DNA of 64,000 nucleotides from AWTP1-13 sp963820375. GTDB lineage: Bacteria > Pseudomonadota > Alphaproteobacteria > Rhizobiales > Hyphomicrobiaceae. A program made the translations under genes and the position numbers. The number at the start of each line of letters is the position of its first letter. Positions within the stretch are counted from its first letter, which is position 1. The stretch is from assembly GCA_963820375.1 (NCBI GenBank), contig CAWFZX010000038.1:59915-123914 (forward strand), given 5' to 3'. Below, in pieces: positions 28,601 through 36,437 of the stretch. The notes under the pieces were generated by a model, which did no database searches, was not told the origin of the DNA, and saw only the letters and a list, made by a program, of their open reading frames with translations.

Positions 28601-28887
28601 CATGGGATGCCGAGATTGAACGAGTACGCGGCGACATTATTGCCATGAAGCCAGATCGAGATGTCGCTGCAGCAATGTCTGCATACGAAGCGAGTTTAGC
28701 GATTTCCCGACGCCAGAAGGCACGGCTGTTTGAGCTCAAAACAACCGTCAGTTTTGCAAGACAGCTCCAAAAAATTGGTCGGCAGGTAGATGCGCGCGAG
28801 CTGCTGGGCAATTGCCTGGCGCAAATGCAGGAAGGACTTGACACTTTGCCAGTGCGGAGAGCCCAGACCTTTATGCGGTCCCTATAG
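25660..28887 (+). CDS. Class III adenylate/guanylate cyclase with AAA ATPase and TPR-like repeats
   Basis: Large cytoplasmic signalling protein of 1075 residues. An N-terminal class III cyclase domain (about 20-205) has metal aspartates D31 in MFCDIVNST and D75 in YIGDGILVFFG. Then comes an AAA/STAND ATPase with Walker A ILGEAGIGKS near 249-258 and a Walker B-like VVFEDVQWID near 385, followed by a long helical TPR-like tail to the end. Start: ATG 25660; a TTG at 25624 in frame is possible. Many relatives have an extra N-terminal domain before the cyclase, which is absent here. By eye the gene is clearly richer in A+T than both neighbours and lacks their codon bias, which suggests acquisition by transfer. 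Its signal and target are unknown; such proteins often act alone. Confidence 0.85.
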   Translation: MPNLRSCPGIEGDPPLARRAERRQLTLMFCDIVNSTGFSNRLDPEDVRDVFAAYRRACLEAIQRYDGYVAKYIGDGILVFFGYPLAREDAAESSLQAALALVKAMPQLNDDIGRIHGVRLAVRIGIATGLVVVGDVVGGGVAERDAVTGEAVNLAARLQAVADPNIIVVSAPTRQLAGEGFEYRDLGMQDLKGFDKPVHAYQVVSEKAVSRLEARGSSFTPFVGRHHELAMLCERWERVLSGSGQAVAILGEAGIGKSRAAMEARSRIGALQRERSLVDPSVLAFQCSPHHTNASLFPIVRQLEVVTGIRKLDTNAKRIGALEACLDRRHSDCSQYLSLLADLLGLKPDERCPVLSLGASARRHLTIEALKFWCDSHRANRPLIVVFEDVQWIDPTSKLFLSRLTHWIQNYPVLVIVTLRMDPPSEAEVLKRVGFVESHDSRPSHVTVCEMHQLPDAETKTLIAAVAGGKTIRAADKETILKRSEGNPLYIEELTKALIAAPTPAGVDQIGTGLPPTTLPNTLADALMARLDGLGPTKDIAQQASVIGQEFSTPLLSRISAKSLEELYRDVEVLISSGLVLRNSSTPNEFRFKHTLFHEIAYASLLKKNRRELHRKIANELVRGGGGDIYASDDVIAWHYSLGELPAQSVAFWHRAAKEAISRSAHEEALAMLDFALEDYKKQAVSTPTVELDLILAKATALRSMSGYSAPAVAQAFTRARDLCEASEHSNNRFNVEWGLFQANLVRGNLGGARTLADQLMKDSSQHPGLPKVDALLADGMAAFHFGDFERARHSFQAGVALARPESDEPHFFTHGQNPGVFCLSYLAHAQCFLGQLDKARETIECSVAISRTRARNPAHIYGYVNALTFAVRVHEFCGDVGSEKQRANQIIDISRRNGFAYYAAVSTCHLAWTTGIGVSLTDGISKMTDGIVALERTGTSLSVPRFFILLAELYIRAGQLGKAEQAIEKASASEQTRTHAWDAEIERVRGDIIAMKPDRDVAAAMSAYEASLAISRRQKARLFELKTTVSFARQLQKIGRQVDARELLGNCLAQMQEGLDTLPVRRAQTFMRSL

Positions 28888-28945
28888 ACACTTGTTCCCG
28901 TCTACATTCCCATCTACCGAAGCGCGGCCACCAAATGATCGGAAC

Positions 28946-30271
28946 TCATCGTGTCAGACTGCGCATCAGACCCCGCAAAGCCTCCGGGTGGTTGTGCAGT
29001 CGCCACCGTGAAGCGAAGCCCGCCGCGACGATTAGTATGCCGTTGATTGTCAGCGTGCTAGTCAATCCAATGCGCTCAGCCAGGTAGCCGGCGATCAACC
29101 CGCCGATGGGTGCGGTGCCCGCGAACGACATGCTGTAGAGGCCAATGACGCGTCCTCGCCAAGCATCAGGGACAGACTGTTGCAGCATTGCGTTCGTGGC
29201 ATTCACACCAAGGAGTGCCGCGCCGCCGAGAATAGCGAGCAACAGCAACGATAGAGGCAGAGCGCGCGACCAGGCAAACAAGGTTAGCGCCGCGCCGACT
29301 GCTAATGGGGCTATGGTCATGAGCCGGATCTGCCGACCGTAGCCCGGCTGCAGCGACAGGTAGGCCGCAGACGCCAATGCGCCGATACCAGCGGAGCTCA
29401 TCAGCAGACCAAGGGTAGAGGACTCGCCGTCGAAAAAGTTGCTTACGATTGAAGGCATGAGCGGAACATAGGGAGTTGCCAGCAGCCCTAGGGCCACGCA
29501 AACGGGCAAAAGATAACGTACCGCCGGAAAGGCAAAGAGTATCTGTAGACTTTCAGTGAAGGTTTGCTTGGGAGCGGAGGAAGAAGCAGGTCGAGCGGGC
29601 TCTCGCGGGAGACGCATGGCCAGTAGCGCCGCAATGATGGCAGCGTAACTGAGTGCATTGATGGCAAAGCACCATGCCTCCGAGAGGTAAGCCAGCACGA
29701 CGCCTGCGACGGCCGGTCCCACCATGCGGCCGACGTTGAATACCATGGCGCTCATGCCAAGCGCGCTCGTGACCAGCGCGCGTTCCTCAACAATGATGCG
29801 GATCAAAGTCTGGCGCACCGGCATTTCAAACGCATTAGCCATGCCGATCAGGGCAGCGATGGCGAGGTACGCGGCGACGTTTGTCACGCCAAGAGCAGCC
29901 ATTACCATCAACACCGCAGAGAGCACCGCCAGTATGATATCGATGACGATGAGGGTCTTGAGACGCGGCAAACGGTCCGCCACAAACCCACCTAGGGGGC
30001 CTAGCAACAAGTAAAAGATATTCAGCAGGAAACCGGTCAGCCCAAGTAAGAAGGCCGAATTGGTGAGCCGGAATATCAACCACGCAATTGCGACCTGCTG
30101 AATCCAGCCGCCGATCACAGAAATCGAGTGGCCCGCGACATACAACCTAAAACGCGGCTTGCTGAGCGCTGGCGGTAACCATAGTTGCCAGTCTGCCACT
30201 CCGCCCGCGCCCCCAGCGAATGCGTCCAAATTTCGCTCGACAAGCCTAAGCTGCTCGGCAGAACGCGACAA
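28946..30271 (-). CDS. MFS exporter
   Basis: Inner-membrane major facilitator protein of up to 441 residues with about 10-12 hydrophobic helices, related to the DUF894/enterobactin-exporter-like group. The first helix follows FRLYVAGHSISVIGGWIQQVA, and the loop motif GGFVADRLPRLKTL (the MFS 2-3 loop) is present, as is GRMVGPAVAGVVLAYL. The best open frame begins at a TTG (30271); a GTG at 30199 would still keep all helices. The gene starts about 30 bases downstream of the tRNA-Val gene on the same strand. The substrate cannot be predicted. Confidence 0.82.
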   Translation of the reverse strand: MSRSAEQLRLVERNLDAFAGGAGGVADWQLWLPPALSKPRFRLYVAGHSISVIGGWIQQVAIAWLIFRLTNSAFLLGLTGFLLNIFYLLLGPLGGFVADRLPRLKTLIVIDIILAVLSAVLMVMAALGVTNVAAYLAIAALIGMANAFEMPVRQTLIRIIVEERALVTSALGMSAMVFNVGRMVGPAVAGVVLAYLSEAWCFAINALSYAAIIAALLAMRLPREPARPASSSAPKQTFTESLQILFAFPAVRYLLPVCVALGLLATPYVPLMPSIVSNFFDGESSTLGLLMSSAGIGALASAAYLSLQPGYGRQIRLMTIAPLAVGAALTLFAWSRALPLSLLLLAILGGAALLGVNATNAMLQQSVPDAWRGRVIGLYSMSFAGTAPIGGLIAGYLAERIGLTSTLTINGILIVAAGFASRWRLHNHPEALRGLMRSLTR

Positions 30272-30303
30272 GGGGTCAACGGGGCGAAGCAGACACTGGA
30301 AAA

Positions 30304-30378
30304 TGGTGGGCGCGACAGGGATCGAACCTGTGACCCCTCCCGTGTGAAGGGAGTGCGCTACCGCTGTGCCACGCGCCC
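30304..30378 (-). tRNA. tRNA-Val (anticodon CAC)
   Basis: Read on the minus strand this is a 75-base cloverleaf. The 7-base acceptor stem GGGCGCG/CGCGCCC is followed by an encoded ACCA end, the anticodon arm is CTCCC-TTCACAC-GGGAG with anticodon CAC (decodes GUG, valine), and the T-arm has the usual GGTTCGATCC loop. The CCA end is encoded. It stands alone, just before the MFS gene. No integrase or duplicated 3' end was noticed nearby. Confidence 0.95.
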
Positions 30379-30524
30379 TTAACCGGACTTATGAGAGGCT
30401 CTCCGCGCCCCTGTCAAGCCGGGAACCCCGCTGAGTTTACGGCGAAGAAGCCTCACTGTGCTAAAACTCAATGGCATGAGTGCCTCTTAGGCTAGGCATA
30501 GCTAGACTGTGCCAAGTCAGATGT

Positions 30525-31544
30525 CTAAGTGACTGCCGGAAACCGACCCTCAATTGGATATTGGGGATCGTTATAGCCAGGTGTGGACGCGTGCCCGGGT
30601 GCGACCAGGCTGTTGGCAAGCTTTTCGTCCTCGGATGTCCAGATGTAGTCAAGCGCACCAAAGTAAGTGGTCCATTGCTCGAAAGTGCGTGGCCCGGCAA
30701 TGATCGAACTTACAGTCTCGTTGTTTAGCACCCAGGCCACTGCCCAGTGGACCAGATCCACGCCACGTGCCTCTGCATGCGCTTTGAGTTTCTCGGCGAT
30801 CAGCATGCTTTCGGGACGCCACTCCGTCTCCATCATCCGTCGATCCTTGCGCGCGCCGCGGCTGTCAGGCTCAGCCGCCTGGTTGACCTTGTATTTTCCA
30901 GTCAACATGCCGCGCGCAATCGGGCTATAAGGCACGACCCCAAGGCCAAACGCGCGAGCGGAAGGCAGGATCTCTACCTCGGGCTGACGGTTCATCAGAT
31001 TGTAATAGGGTTGGAGCGCCGCGGGTGGTGGAACCCCCATCTGCCGACAAAGGTGATGCACGTTCGCAATCTGCCAGCCAAGTACGTTTGAAAGGCCCCA
31101 CTGGCGGATCTTTCCGACCCGGATGAGATCGCCGAAAGTAGCGACGACATTCTCCCAGGAAGTGCTATCGTCGACCCTATGGATATAATAAAGATCGATG
31201 CAATCGGTCTGAAGGCGCTTCAGGCTGCCCTCCACGGCGCGCAATACGTGGCGACGGGAGAGGCCGTTATCATTCACGCCGGGACCAACCTTGTTGCCCA
31301 CCTTGGTCGCGACAATCCACTGATCGCGCTTCAATTTGATTGCTTCGCCGATCACGCTTTCGGACCTCGTCTCGCTGTAGACGTTGGCCGTGTCGATGAA
31401 ATTAATTCCCCGTTCTAACCCATAATCCACCATGCGCCGCGCGTCGGCATCGCTCGTCAGTCCGCCGAACATCATGGTGCCTAGCGAAATTTCCGATACC
31501 TTGAGACCGCTCGATCCCAACACGCGATAGCGCATCTTTGCCAT
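30525..31544 (-). CDS. Aldo/keto reductase
   Basis: NADPH-dependent TIM-barrel oxidoreductase, 339 residues. The catalytic aspartate and tyrosine are seen in FIDTANVYSE (around 50-59), the lysine in VATKVGN (around 82), and the active-site histidine in YYIHRVD. The N-terminus (MRYRVLGSSGLKVSEISLGTMMFGG) is typical of the AKR12/YajO-like group that acts on various aldehydes and ketones. The gene stands between tRNA-Val and tusA on the minus strand, 48 bases after tusA. The substrate is not known. Confidence 0.9.
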   Translation of the reverse strand: MAKMRYRVLGSSGLKVSEISLGTMMFGGLTSDADARRMVDYGLERGINFIDTANVYSETRSESVIGEAIKLKRDQWIVATKVGNKVGPGVNDNGLSRRHVLRAVEGSLKRLQTDCIDLYYIHRVDDSTSWENVVATFGDLIRVGKIRQWGLSNVLGWQIANVHHLCRQMGVPPPAALQPYYNLMNRQPEVEILPSARAFGLGVVPYSPIARGMLTGKYKVNQAAEPDSRGARKDRRMMETEWRPESMLIAEKLKAHAEARGVDLVHWAVAWVLNNETVSSIIAGPRTFEQWTTYFGALDYIWTSEDEKLANSLVAPGHASTPGYNDPQYPIEGRFPAVT

Positions 31545-31592
31545 CAGCCCGCATCTCCTGCCTTGCGTGAATTGCAGCGACCGCCGCCGCCC

Positions 31593-31820
31593 TCAAGCCC
31601 TGTGCTCGATGACGAACCGGTAGATTCCGCCCGCCTCGTCCTGCTCGACCATGCGGTTCCCGGTGGTTTCACAAAATGCGGTAAAATCGGGGACCGAGCC
31701 TGGATCGGTGGCAAATACCTCCAAAGTGGCGCCTTTGGGCAACCCCGACAGCGCCTTTCTGGTCTTGAGAATAGGAAGTGGGCAAGCAAGGCCCTTCAAA
31801 TCCAGCGTTTTATCAGCCAT
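31593..31820 (-). CDS. tusA: TusA-family sulfur carrier protein
   Basis: Small sulfur-relay protein of 75 residues with the family motif GLACPLPILKTRKAL, where C13 of the CPxP motif carries the persulfide. Relatives pass sulfur to tRNA 2-thiolation or to molybdenum-cofactor and sulfur-oxidation enzymes. The ATG giving MADKTLDLKG was chosen; longer in-frame starts run through non-conserved sequence. It is divergent from the RND exporter gene, with 218 bases between the two starts. It could equally be a TusA paralogue with another job. Confidence 0.85.
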   Translation of the reverse strand: MADKTLDLKGLACPLPILKTRKALSGLPKGATLEVFATDPGSVPDFTAFCETTGNRMVEQDEAGGIYRFVIEHRA

Positions 31821-32038
31821 GCCCAGGCTCCGCATATCCTCATTCTGCCGTCTGCGACAAAGAGATATCAAGCAAAGCGAACAACTGGCAACAACGACTG
31901 GCAAATGGTGCGACCCCGGCTTGCGTGTCGGCCGCAGCCACGCCACGATGAGCTGAAACACAGATTCTCTGTCCCGGCGCCGGGGTTAGGGGCAGACCTG
32001 CGTGCTTATGTCATGCGCGCAACGCTAGGGACAGAGCA

Positions 32039-34366
32039 ATGGACGCCAGCGCCGATGTACCGCGACGCTCTTTCGCGTTCGGACTTGAGCGCGTTGGCTT
32101 CTTTGGCCTCAACGCCCCCTACCTGACGTTCCTTTTCATCGTGCTGTTCTCTGTGCTCGGCGTCATGGGCTTGATGCGCCTGCGCGTTGACAATTCGCTC
32201 TCCGAGCTCTTTCGCACCGATAGCGAGGAGTTTCGACGCTACGAGGAGATCGACCGGCGCTTTCCCTCGAGCGAATACGACGTCCTAGTGGTGGTGGAGG
32301 GTAAGGATCTCTTAAAGAAACCGCAGCTAGAGGCATTTCGGCGCGCAATCATCGATTTGCAGCTCGCCGATGGTGTCGACGGGCTGGTCTCGATGCTATC
32401 GGCGCGAGCCAAGCCAGATGCTAGTGGATATGCCGCTCCGATCGTGCCCGACGAGTTGCCGGACGACGCCCAAACCTACACTGCCATTATCAGCGCCTTG
32501 CGGAGCAACGAGATCGTCGCCGGCAAGTTCCTGTCGCCCGACGGGGAACTCGCCCTGGCCGTGATTGCGCTCGACCGTAAGGCTGTGGAGGAGCAGAGCG
32601 CCAAGGTGATCATTGGCGGCATTGCCGACCAACTAAAGAAAGAGCTCGCGCCGCTCGGGCTAAAATCGCACTTAACGGGCGCACCTGTAATGCAGTTAGA
32701 GATTCGCAACGCGGTTGAGCGCGATCAGATTCTCTACAATGGATTGGGTCTGTTGTTCGGCGCCACGATAGCCGCAATCTTCTTTAAGCGCGTATCACTG
32801 ATGCTGCTGGCCGCGTTGCCACCAGTCTTGGCCGTACTCTGGTCGCTGGGGCTGCTCGGCTGGATCGGCTTCAAGTTGAATTTGTTCCTCAACGTGATGA
32901 CACCGCTAGTCATGGTGATGGGCTTCGCTGACAGTATGCAGATGGTGTCGGCGATCCGCATCCGTCTGCGCGAGGGTGATAACAAGGCGCAGGCCGTTCG
33001 CTTCGCTGTGCGCATCGTCGGCCCCGCGTGCGTCCTGGCGCATGGAACCGCGCTTCTGTCCTTTATCGCTCTCCTGTTCTCGCCTTCTGGCCTCATTCGA
33101 ACCTTCGGCATGGCAGGCGCGCTGGCGGTTTGCATTTCATTCGTTGCCGTGCTGCTGGTGCTGCCACTGCTTGGGCTCGTGCTCATCCGCAACGAAACGA
33201 CCCTGGCCCGCGACAGATCACCGGCCGACCGTCTGATGGATGGTCTGGGTGGGATCGTGGGGTGGATCGTCGATCGCGTCGTGCGCTGGCCTCTTACAAC
33301 GACGCTCGTGGCGCTTGGATCATTCCTGATTTTGGGCCACGCCTATTTGCAACTCGAGCCGCGTTATCGGCTGGCTGACCAAGTGCCCGATCGGGAGCAG
33401 GCGCTCGGCGCCACGGAACGTATCGACCAGAAGCTCACGGGTGCCAATCCAGTTCACGTCATGATCGAATGGAAGACTGGCGAGTCGATCTATGCCCCCG
33501 GCCCACTACAAGCGATTGCGGCTGCGCACGAGGTGTTGGAAAAGCAAGCTGGGCTGGGCAATGTCTGGTCGCTCGAAAGTTTGCGCCGTTGGCTCAAGGA
33601 AGCCGGTGACGACAGCCCAGAAACGATGAAGAAATACGTTGGCTATTTGCCAGAGCATCTGGTGCGCCGTTTTATTGCCAAAGAGGGGAATGCCGTGCTG
33701 GTGACCGGTCGGCTACCAGACGTGGATTCCAGCCGCATCCTGCCCGTGGTAGAGAAGATCGACCGGGCACTGGATCAGGTGCGCTCGGAGCGCCCGCAGT
33801 TTCGGATTTCCGTTACGGGTCTGCCGGCGGTCGCCGCCCGTAACAGCGCCCGCATGATTTCACAGCTCAACGAAAGCCTGCCAATTTGCGTTGCTTTCGC
33901 GGCCATTTTGCTGGCGCTGGCGTTTCGCTCAGTGTTCGTCGGAGTGATCAGTCTGCTGCCCGGCCTCTATCCCGTAGTAGCATCAGGTGCGATCATTCAC
34001 TGGACTGGTGGCGGCCTCGAATTTGCATCCGTGGTAGCGCTGCTGGTGGTGTTCGGGCTCGCCATCGACGCTCTCATACATTTTTTCAACCGCCTTAGTC
34101 TTGAAGAGCGTGTCGAACCGCGGCCGGAAGTCGCCATCCGCAATGCCCGTGTGCTGGTCGGGCCGGCCATCATCCTGACTACACTGGTGCTGGCGTTCGG
34201 ACTGGGCGTCACGGTGTTCTCGGATTTGCCAAGCCTGCGCACCTTCGGCTTTGTGTGTGGCACCACGCTGATCGCTTCGCTGCTTGCCGATCTCGTGTTC
34301 TTGCCGGGGTTGATCATGCTGGTGCGCAAGATCTGGCGTGCCCGAACGACGGCATCGGCCGGTTGA
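32039..34366 (+). CDS. RND-superfamily (MMPL-type) exporter
   Basis: Inner-membrane transporter of 775 residues with the RND architecture. One helix near residues 27-48 is followed by a large periplasmic loop, then a bundle of five or six helices (about 225-385), a second helix and loop, and another bundle (about 620-765). The sequence LRVDNSLSELFRTDSEEFRRY after helix 1 is typical of the MMPL/hopanoid-transporter side of the superfamily. No membrane-fusion or outer-membrane partner is adjacent, so it probably works alone, for example on lipids. The ATG at 32039 begins a normal cytosolic N-terminus. Confidence 0.85.
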   Translation: MDASADVPRRSFAFGLERVGFFGLNAPYLTFLFIVLFSVLGVMGLMRLRVDNSLSELFRTDSEEFRRYEEIDRRFPSSEYDVLVVVEGKDLLKKPQLEAFRRAIIDLQLADGVDGLVSMLSARAKPDASGYAAPIVPDELPDDAQTYTAIISALRSNEIVAGKFLSPDGELALAVIALDRKAVEEQSAKVIIGGIADQLKKELAPLGLKSHLTGAPVMQLEIRNAVERDQILYNGLGLLFGATIAAIFFKRVSLMLLAALPPVLAVLWSLGLLGWIGFKLNLFLNVMTPLVMVMGFADSMQMVSAIRIRLREGDNKAQAVRFAVRIVGPACVLAHGTALLSFIALLFSPSGLIRTFGMAGALAVCISFVAVLLVLPLLGLVLIRNETTLARDRSPADRLMDGLGGIVGWIVDRVVRWPLTTTLVALGSFLILGHAYLQLEPRYRLADQVPDREQALGATERIDQKLTGANPVHVMIEWKTGESIYAPGPLQAIAAAHEVLEKQAGLGNVWSLESLRRWLKEAGDDSPETMKKYVGYLPEHLVRRFIAKEGNAVLVTGRLPDVDSSRILPVVEKIDRALDQVRSERPQFRISVTGLPAVAARNSARMISQLNESLPICVAFAAILLALAFRSVFVGVISLLPGLYPVVASGAIIHWTGGGLEFASVVALLVVFGLAIDALIHFFNRLSLEERVEPRPEVAIRNARVLVGPAIILTTLVLAFGLGVTVFSDLPSLRTFGFVCGTTLIASLLADLVFLPGLIMLVRKIWRARTTASAG

Positions 34367-34452
34367 GCTGCCTGTCGAGCAGCGCATACCCGCGTGACCT
34401 GGGCAGGCACTGCCACTATTCTTCTATCCGCCAGAGAGTTCGGAGGCCACGC

Positions 34453-35487
34453 ATGGCGCAGCAATTCGCGTCAGACAACAACGCCGGCATCTGCCCGGAA
34501 GCCCTGGAGGCCTTGCTGCGTGCCAACGCGGAGGGGCATGTTGCCGGATATGGGGACGACGCTTGGACAGCCAGGGCCTGCGACCGGCTGCGCGAGCTGT
34601 TCGAGACTGATTGCGAGATTTTTTTCGTCTTTAACGGCACCGCGGCCAATGCCCTAACGCTGGCACAGCTCTGCAACCCTTATCATTCCATCATCGCGCA
34701 TAAGCTCAGCCATATCGAAGAGGACGAGGCCGGGGCTCCAGGGTATCTCAGCGGCGGTGCTAAGATCGTCACGCTCGATCTTCCGCTCGCAAAGTTGACG
34801 CCTGGGGCTGTTGAAGCGGCGGCCAAGCTGGGCCGCGGTGTACACCATGCGAAAGCGCGCGTCCTATCCATCACACAGGCGACAGAGCTTGGCACCATCT
34901 ATGACGTCGACGAAGTGTGCGCGCTGGGCCAAGTCGCACGCCGCTGCGGCCTGAAGGTGCATATGGATGGCGCGCGCTTCGCTAATGCTTTGGCACAGCT
35001 TGGTGTCGCGCCAGCTGTGCTCAGTTGGCGGGCGGGGGTGGATGTCCTGTGCTTTGGTGGTGTCAAGAATGGACTTGGCTTCGGCGAGGCCGTCCTCTTC
35101 TTCGATAAGATGCTGGCCCACGAGTTCGCCTGGCGGGTAAAGCAGGCCGGTCATCTCAATTCGAAGATGAGATTAATGACCGCACCATGGACGGGACTGC
35201 TCGATGGCGATGTATGGCTGAAGAATGCGCGGCACGCCAACGCTATGGCCCAGCGCCTTTCCCAGGGCATCGCCAAAGTGAGAGGCTCTCGGTTGATCGC
35301 CCCGGTGCAATCGAACGGTGTATTCGTCGAGTTGCCGCCATCAGTACAAAGCAAATTACGCGAAAAAGGATGGCGCTTTTATACCTTTCTGGGCGACACC
35401 GGCTGCCGCCTCATGTGTGCCTGGGATACCACTGCAGAGACAGTCGACCGGTTTACGGCGGATCTGGCAGCCGCGGCGTCGGGTTAG
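34453..35487 (+). CDS. ltaE: Low-specificity L-threonine aldolase
   Basis: PLP enzyme that cleaves L-threonine or allo-threonine to glycine and acetaldehyde. The 344 residues carry the PLP lysine K205 in FGGVKNGLG, the cofactor aspartate D172 in HMDGARFANAL, and N-terminal SDNNAGICPEALEAL. The ATG at 34453 was chosen because it gives the family N-terminus and follows the RND gene by 86 bases; the same frame is open upstream into that gene. It is convergent with gph. Confidence 0.9.
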   Translation: MAQQFASDNNAGICPEALEALLRANAEGHVAGYGDDAWTARACDRLRELFETDCEIFFVFNGTAANALTLAQLCNPYHSIIAHKLSHIEEDEAGAPGYLSGGAKIVTLDLPLAKLTPGAVEAAAKLGRGVHHAKARVLSITQATELGTIYDVDEVCALGQVARRCGLKVHMDGARFANALAQLGVAPAVLSWRAGVDVLCFGGVKNGLGFGEAVLFFDKMLAHEFAWRVKQAGHLNSKMRLMTAPWTGLLDGDVWLKNARHANAMAQRLSQGIAKVRGSRLIAPVQSNGVFVELPPSVQSKLREKGWRFYTFLGDTGCRLMCAWDTTAETVDRFTADLAAAASG

Positions 35488-35514
35488 CGCGCCGGCCCGT
35501 GACCAGAAGGAACA

Positions 35515-35530
35515 CGGCGGCTAGCCGCCG
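35515..35530. repeat. Palindrome between convergent ltaE and gph
   Basis: CGGCGGCTAGCCGCCG is a perfect 16-base palindrome in the short space between two convergent genes. It may help terminate both transcripts, but it has no loop and no T-run. A perfect 16-base palindrome is expected roughly once per 65 kb by chance. Confidence 0.35.
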
Positions 35531-35532
35531 GG

Positions 35533-36252
35533 CTATCGGCGTTCACCTACGGCAGACCCCGAGGCCTGGGGACTAGGGTCAGGCAGTACTCTCGCTAATG
35601 CGGCCATGAACTGGCGATAGTCATCGATGATGACGTCTGGTGCGAAATCGCGAACATGGCGTGGCGTATAGCCAAAGGTAACGGCGATGCAGGGTACGTT
35701 GGCTGCCTTTGCGGTGAGGATATCGACCTCGCTATCGCCGACCATCACCGCGCGCTCGATGCGGCCGCCCACGCTTTGGATGGTACCGGTCAAGTGACCG
35801 GGATTGGGTTTACACATCGGGAAGGTATCGCGGCCGGCAATGGTTCCAAACAATGATTCGAGCCCGAGCTGGCGCAAGAGCGTCCTTGATAGGTGCTCGT
35901 ACTTGTTGGTGCAGACGGCAAGGCGCGCGCCGGCCAAGCGCAGGGCTTCCAGCAGTTCCCGCACGCCTGCGTACGGTCGACTGCTCACGGCCACGTGATC
36001 GGCATAGAAGGCAAAGAACCGCTCGTGCAGCCCGCCGACCTCCTGCTCCTGCAGGGATAGACCATGGTGGCGCAGCCCAGCATCAAGCATCACACGGGAA
36101 CCATAGCCGATGAAGGGCCGCAGCTCCGCAACCGTCATAGGCTTCAGTCCGGCAAAGGCGAGAGCATGATTGGTGGCAGCCGCGAGATCAGGCGCAGTGT
36201 CAACGAGCGTGCCGTCGAGGTCGAACACGATGGTAGCGTCGGTGAGCTGCAT
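35533..36252 (-). CDS. gph: Phosphoglycolate phosphatase (HAD family)
   Basis: Dephosphorylates 2-phosphoglycolate, a by-product of DNA repair or oxygenase activity. The 239-residue HAD phosphatase has the nucleophile motif VFDLDGTLVDTAPDL at the N-terminus, motif II CTNKYEHL and motif III MVGDSEVDI. The ATG at 36252 was chosen; an upstream in-frame start at 36282 would add ten residues unlike the family. It is divergent from gabD and near rpiA, a neighbourhood often seen in alphaproteobacteria. Confidence 0.88.
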   Translation of the reverse strand: MQLTDATIVFDLDGTLVDTAPDLAAATNHALAFAGLKPMTVAELRPFIGYGSRVMLDAGLRHHGLSLQEQEVGGLHERFFAFYADHVAVSSRPYAGVRELLEALRLAGARLAVCTNKYEHLSRTLLRQLGLESLFGTIAGRDTFPMCKPNPGHLTGTIQSVGGRIERAVMVGDSEVDILTAKAANVPCIAVTFGYTPRHVRDFAPDVIIDDYRQFMAALARVLPDPSPQASGSAVGERR

Positions 36253-36437
36253 ATCTGGTGCGCGTGCCGTAAATTTTACCACGGAACCGGCACGCTATTG
36301 GGCTTTGTGCCGCCTGTCATCCTTCCCGCGCTTGGCAACGCACGCTTGCACGCGAACCGATGCAGGCATACACCATGATGCTACAACCTTGCGGCCCCGC
36401 TCGAATGGTGCGAGCGGCGCAAATGGAGGTGCGTTCC

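Noticed and set aside
30304..30378. tRNA-Val as an integration site of an island
   Set aside because: No integrase, no duplicated tRNA end and no clear island boundary were seen on either side.
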